DNA from: an uncultured Candidatus Melainabacteria bacterium | Lineage (GTDB): Bacteria > Cyanobacteriota > Vampirovibrionia > Gastranaerophilales > Gastranaerophilaceae | Length of the DNA: 43,227 nt | Assembly: GCA_934754505.1 (NCBI GenBank) | Contig: CAKVIE010000020.1 | Location: 1 to 43,227 of the forward strand | Direction: 5' to 3' | Shown: positions 40,833 to 43,227 of the stretch, piece by piece | Numbering within the stretch: position 1 is the first letter of the stretch | How the letters are laid out: every line of letters begins with the position of its first letter | Notes under the pieces: model-generated | Told to the model about the DNA's origin: nothing | The model's database searches: none | Seen by the model: only the letters and a program-made list of their open reading frames with translations | Translations under genes and position numbers: made by a program

Positions 40833-41882
40833 TTAGCCTGCCAATCCGTTTATCAAAGCCATTCTGTTCAAAAATGAGTCCGTTTTGATATATTCTAACG
40901 ATGTCGGTAAAAATATTTCTTTGAACTTGACAATGGCATATCGGTCAGTCATGCCCGAAATATAATCGCAAACCGTACGTTTCAAGGCTTTATCGGTAGA
41001 TGACGGATATTTTTTTTGAAGTTCGTTATAGTAATATTCAAACAACATTTTGATGATATTTTGTGCTTTATTTTCTTCCGATTTAGCTGCAGAACCCAAA
41101 TAAACATTGTCAAACATCCATTGTCTTAAAATTTTCATATGATAAAAACATTCATCTGACATTTTGACAAAATTTTGACCGTAACTTGTTTCAACAATAT
41201 CATATATCATTTTGGTAAATCGAACATTTTTATCCGATGAAAAATACTCAATCGAATCTTGAGGCAAATCCTCGGGGCGAATAATCCTTGCCCTGACCGC
41301 ATCATCAAAATCGTGATTTATATAAGCAATTTTATCGGCAAGCTGAACAATTTGCCCTTCAAGCGTAAAAGCAGGCTCTAAAGCATAAGAATGACAATAA
41401 ATTCCGTTCAAGGTTTCTTTTGTCAAATTCAAATTTTCTATAACTTCCGCAACACGAACACTCTGCTCATTATGCTTGTAACCGCTGTCCATAAGCTCAT
41501 TCAAAACGGCTTCTCCGCTGTGTCCGAACGGCGTATGACCTATGTCATGCCCGAGAGCAATAGCTTCAGTCAATTCTTCGTTTAATCTTAAGGCTTTTGC
41601 AATAGTTCTCGAAACCTGCGAAACTTCAAGAGTATGAGTCATTCTCGTTCTGTAATTATCATCATCGGGTGAAAAAAACACTTGAGTTTTATGTTTCAAT
41701 CGTCTGAAAGCACCCGAGTATAAAATTCTATCTCTATCCCTTTGAAAACAAGTTCTTAACGGACAAGGTTTTTCTTCTCTACCCCTGCCTCTTGACGAAC
41801 TGCTTTTCGCCGCAAATTCGCTCAAATTACGCAACTCTGCTTCTTCCGAAAGCTCTCTTATACTCTTGTTTATTAACTGCAT
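40833..41882 (-). CDS. dgt: Deoxyguanosinetriphosphate triphosphohydrolase-like HD protein
   Basis: The 349-residue HD-domain protein has the Dgt features: RDRDRILYSGAFRRLKHKTQVF, RMTHTLEVSQV, GHDIGHTPFGHSGE and LADKIAYINHDFDDA. These give the H...HD...D metal set. It hydrolyses dNTPs to nucleosides and triphosphate. AGGTGG precedes the ATG at 41882; the frame is open 27 codons further but without a ribosome site. It heads the dnaG-rpoD operon. The short length (E. coli Dgt has 505) fits the type found in Gram-positive bacteria and many other phyla. Confidence 0.93.
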   Translation of the reverse strand: MQLINKSIRELSEEAELRNLSEFAAKSSSSRGRGREEKPCPLRTCFQRDRDRILYSGAFRRLKHKTQVFFSPDDDNYRTRMTHTLEVSQVSRTIAKALRLNEELTEAIALGHDIGHTPFGHSGEAVLNELMDSGYKHNEQSVRVAEVIENLNLTKETLNGIYCHSYALEPAFTLEGQIVQLADKIAYINHDFDDAVRARIIRPEDLPQDSIEYFSSDKNVRFTKMIYDIVETSYGQNFVKMSDECFYHMKILRQWMFDNVYLGSAAKSEENKAQNIIKMLFEYYYNELQKKYPSSTDKALKRTVCDYISGMTDRYAIVKFKEIFLPTSLEYIKTDSFLNRMALINGLAG

Positions 41883-42005
41883 TTTTACCACCTGACAATA
41901 TTTTACTAAAAAAATATTTCTTTTAAAGTTAATTTTGACTTGATTATTTATTTTGTTTAACATATTATCATACTACAATTTGAATTTATCGAAAGGAAAT
42001 AAATC

Positions 42006-42197
42006 ATGTCAATAGAATGCGAAATCTGCGGAAAAAAATCATTAAAAGCAGCAAAAATTTCTTTTTCACACAAACAAAATGTTCACAGACAGTTCCCGAA
42101 CCTCCAAACTGTTAAAGTAAACCAAAACGGTACTGTTAAAAGAATTAAAGTTTGTACTTCATGCCTCAGAGCAGGAAAAGTTGAAAGAGCTTTATAA
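42006..42197 (+). CDS. rpmB: 50S ribosomal protein L28 (zinc-binding form)
   Basis: The 63-residue protein has C5-x-x-C8 (CEICGKKS) and C50-x-x-C53 (VCTSCLRAGKV), the zinc-binding C+ form. SHKQNVHRQFPNLQTVKV, typical of L28, lies between them. GAAAGGA precedes the ATG. It stands alone between dgt (divergent) and a terminator. Confidence 0.96.
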   Translation: MSIECEICGKKSLKAAKISFSHKQNVHRQFPNLQTVKVNQNGTVKRIKVCTSCLRAGKVERAL

Positions 42198-42230
42198 TTA
42201 AATTTTTAATCATTTAAAAACAATCTTAAA

Positions 42231-42250
42231 GAGTCGAAAGACTCTTTTTT
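42231..42250 (+). terminator. Terminator after rpmB
   Basis: GAGTC-GAAA-GACTC with a GNRA loop is followed by six T. Confidence 0.88.
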
Positions 42251-42274
42251 ATTGCCTGCTTGCCTGTTTGAACC

Positions 42275-42304
42275 ATAAAAAAAGGAGTCTGTAAAAGCTC
42301 CTTT
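42275..42304 (-). terminator. Terminator of the unknown gene at 42337-43092
   Basis: AAAGGAG (42281-42287) pairs with CTCCTTT (42298-42304) with a 10-nt loop, followed on the minus strand by TTTTTAT. Confidence 0.75.
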
Positions 42305-42336
42305 CAAATTCAATATATTTTTATAATCAAATATTT

Positions 42337-43092
42337 TTAATATTTTAAATACTTTCTGACATTATCAAGCATGCCGGATTTTATCAACAAAGATTTTATA
42401 TCTTCATGAAAATCAGCTCTGTCCATAGTCGCTAATGCAACGGCTGCGGCATTTTTCAAATTCGCATCGGTTGTATTTAACAAAATATCCGATAACCTTG
42501 AATATGCGGGCATGTCGTCTAATTTCGGCTTCAAATCCGTTCGTTTTGTAAGTTCGGAATATAAAACGTTTTGTATTGCAGCAATCGTGTACAAAGCAGA
42601 AACTTTATTACACTCTGCAAGTTCTTTTTCGGATAATTTGGTCGCCAATTCAAATTGAGCAGGCTTCATTTTTTTACCTGCTTTTAATTTTTTTCTAAGA
42701 CGTAATTGCTCTCTCGTCGGCTTTTTCATAGTCGAAGTGTCTTTTTTAACAACATTGAAAAGTGCATCGGTCAAAGATGCATCAAGATACTTGAGATTGC
42801 CGACAGTCTGCAAATCATTATTTATATAATTAACAGATTTGGAAACTTCTTCCGGCTCACCTTTATTCAAAGAATCCGTAAGACTTTTTATAACGGGAAT
42901 AATGTAATCAGTTTTTGGAGCAAGAATCGTCGGTTCTTTTATTGGTTTTACAACTTTAGGGCTTTTGACCTCATAAGCAATTTTGTAAAACCCGTCATCA
43001 GAAATTTGTTTCAAATCTTCTGTAACAACATTATGAGAAATATACTCCGTTGTCGCAAGATAATCCGTCACGGCTGCATCAAATTGTATCAT
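42337..43092 (-). CDS. Helical-repeat-like protein of unknown function
   Basis: The 251-residue protein is helical with no signal peptide or membrane segment. The C-terminal half (about 165-250, AALYTIAAIQNVLYSEL-like helices, then DANLKNAAAVALATMDRADFHEDIKSLLIKSGM) looks like HEAT/armadillo repeats. A central Lys-rich stretch (KKPTREQLRLRKKLKAGKKMK, about 122-142) could bind nucleic acid or a partner. I chose the ATG at 43092 because GGAGAAG lies just upstream; an ATG 15 bases earlier has no site. I do not recognise a family. The last 120 bases of the window show AT-rich promoter-like sequence and no gene. Confidence 0.65.
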   Translation of the reverse strand: MIQFDAAVTDYLATTEYISHNVVTEDLKQISDDGFYKIAYEVKSPKVVKPIKEPTILAPKTDYIIPVIKSLTDSLNKGEPEEVSKSVNYINNDLQTVGNLKYLDASLTDALFNVVKKDTSTMKKPTREQLRLRKKLKAGKKMKPAQFELATKLSEKELAECNKVSALYTIAAIQNVLYSELTKRTDLKPKLDDMPAYSRLSDILLNTTDANLKNAAAVALATMDRADFHEDIKSLLIKSGMLDNVRKYLKY

Positions 43093-43227
43093 CGTCCGCT
43101 TCTCCATTTCTATTAATAAATAATATTATACTCGCTGCTTAAAGAAATTAATATTAAGTTTTGTTAATTTTAGTATATCAAAAAAGGCAATTTTTTATTA
43201 TTGCAATACTTTATATAAGAGTAGAGA

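Overview
The window is AT-rich bacterial chromosome with dense, mostly single-gene-spaced operons, standard code, clear AGGAGG-type ribosome sites and many Rho-independent terminators. The genes point to a didermic (Gram-negative-type), possibly flagellated bacterium: KDO-8-phosphate synthase, GDP-fucose synthesis, an ArnT-like membrane glycosyltransferase, TolC-like hairpin proteins and flagellar FliJ/FliK/rod-hook homologues. Composition and gene mix suggest a gut lineage such as Candidatus Melainabacteria/Gastranaerophilales, but this is an inference from gene content, not from a marker comparison.

Region 1 (1-5198) is the transposition end of a Mu/Tn7-type DDE transposon. Its left end is outside the window. 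Reading leftward it carries a small helix-turn-helix protein, a DDE transposase (D189, D256, E302), an AAA+ MuB/TnsC-like ATPase, and an unusual fourth protein: a winged helix joined to a tyrosine-recombinase core-binding domain with no catalytic domain. Both the HTH gene and the transposase gene are preceded by copies of one 78-nt regulatory module. The predicted right end (TGTAAATAAAGTGCAAGTG read inward) with phased transposase-site repeats lies about 20 bp beyond the terminator of a tRNA-Gln gene, which looks like a safe-harbour insertion. A YhcG/DUF1016 nuclease is probable defence cargo.

Region 2 (5245-9195) holds tRNA-Gln, a membrane-anchored YbjQ-like protein, an ArnT/PMT-like glycosyltransferase coupled to a YdjC/ChbG-type deacetylase, a small protein, and a strikingly hairpin-rich RNA region (about 8775-9062) directly upstream of tRNA-Phe.

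Region 3 (9686-19142) contains a CMD-cupin protein, a leftward polysaccharide operon (gmd, fcl, DUF5672 protein, alpha/beta hydrolase, GT2), a Na/phosphate cotransporter with PhoU domain, an apparently highly expressed coiled-coil protein, two small or unknown membrane proteins and tRNA-Arg.

Region 4 (19224-28156) has a candidate short antisense-SD-like RNA, a membrane GT2 with a C-terminal Cys cluster, kdsA, two tandem TolC-like hairpin paralogues, rel, yggU, secG, dut and a membrane protein with a degenerate cyclase-like domain.

Region 5 (28218-34202) has yvcK and pxpA, a rightward FliJ/FliK-like/rod-hook gene set, a MerR-like coiled-coil protein and nagA. Region 6 (34207-43227) is core machinery: rpe, rnc (with an unusual active-site Cys), cdsA, frr and pyrH in one leftward operon, dgt-dnaG-rpoD in another, then rpmB and an unknown protein.
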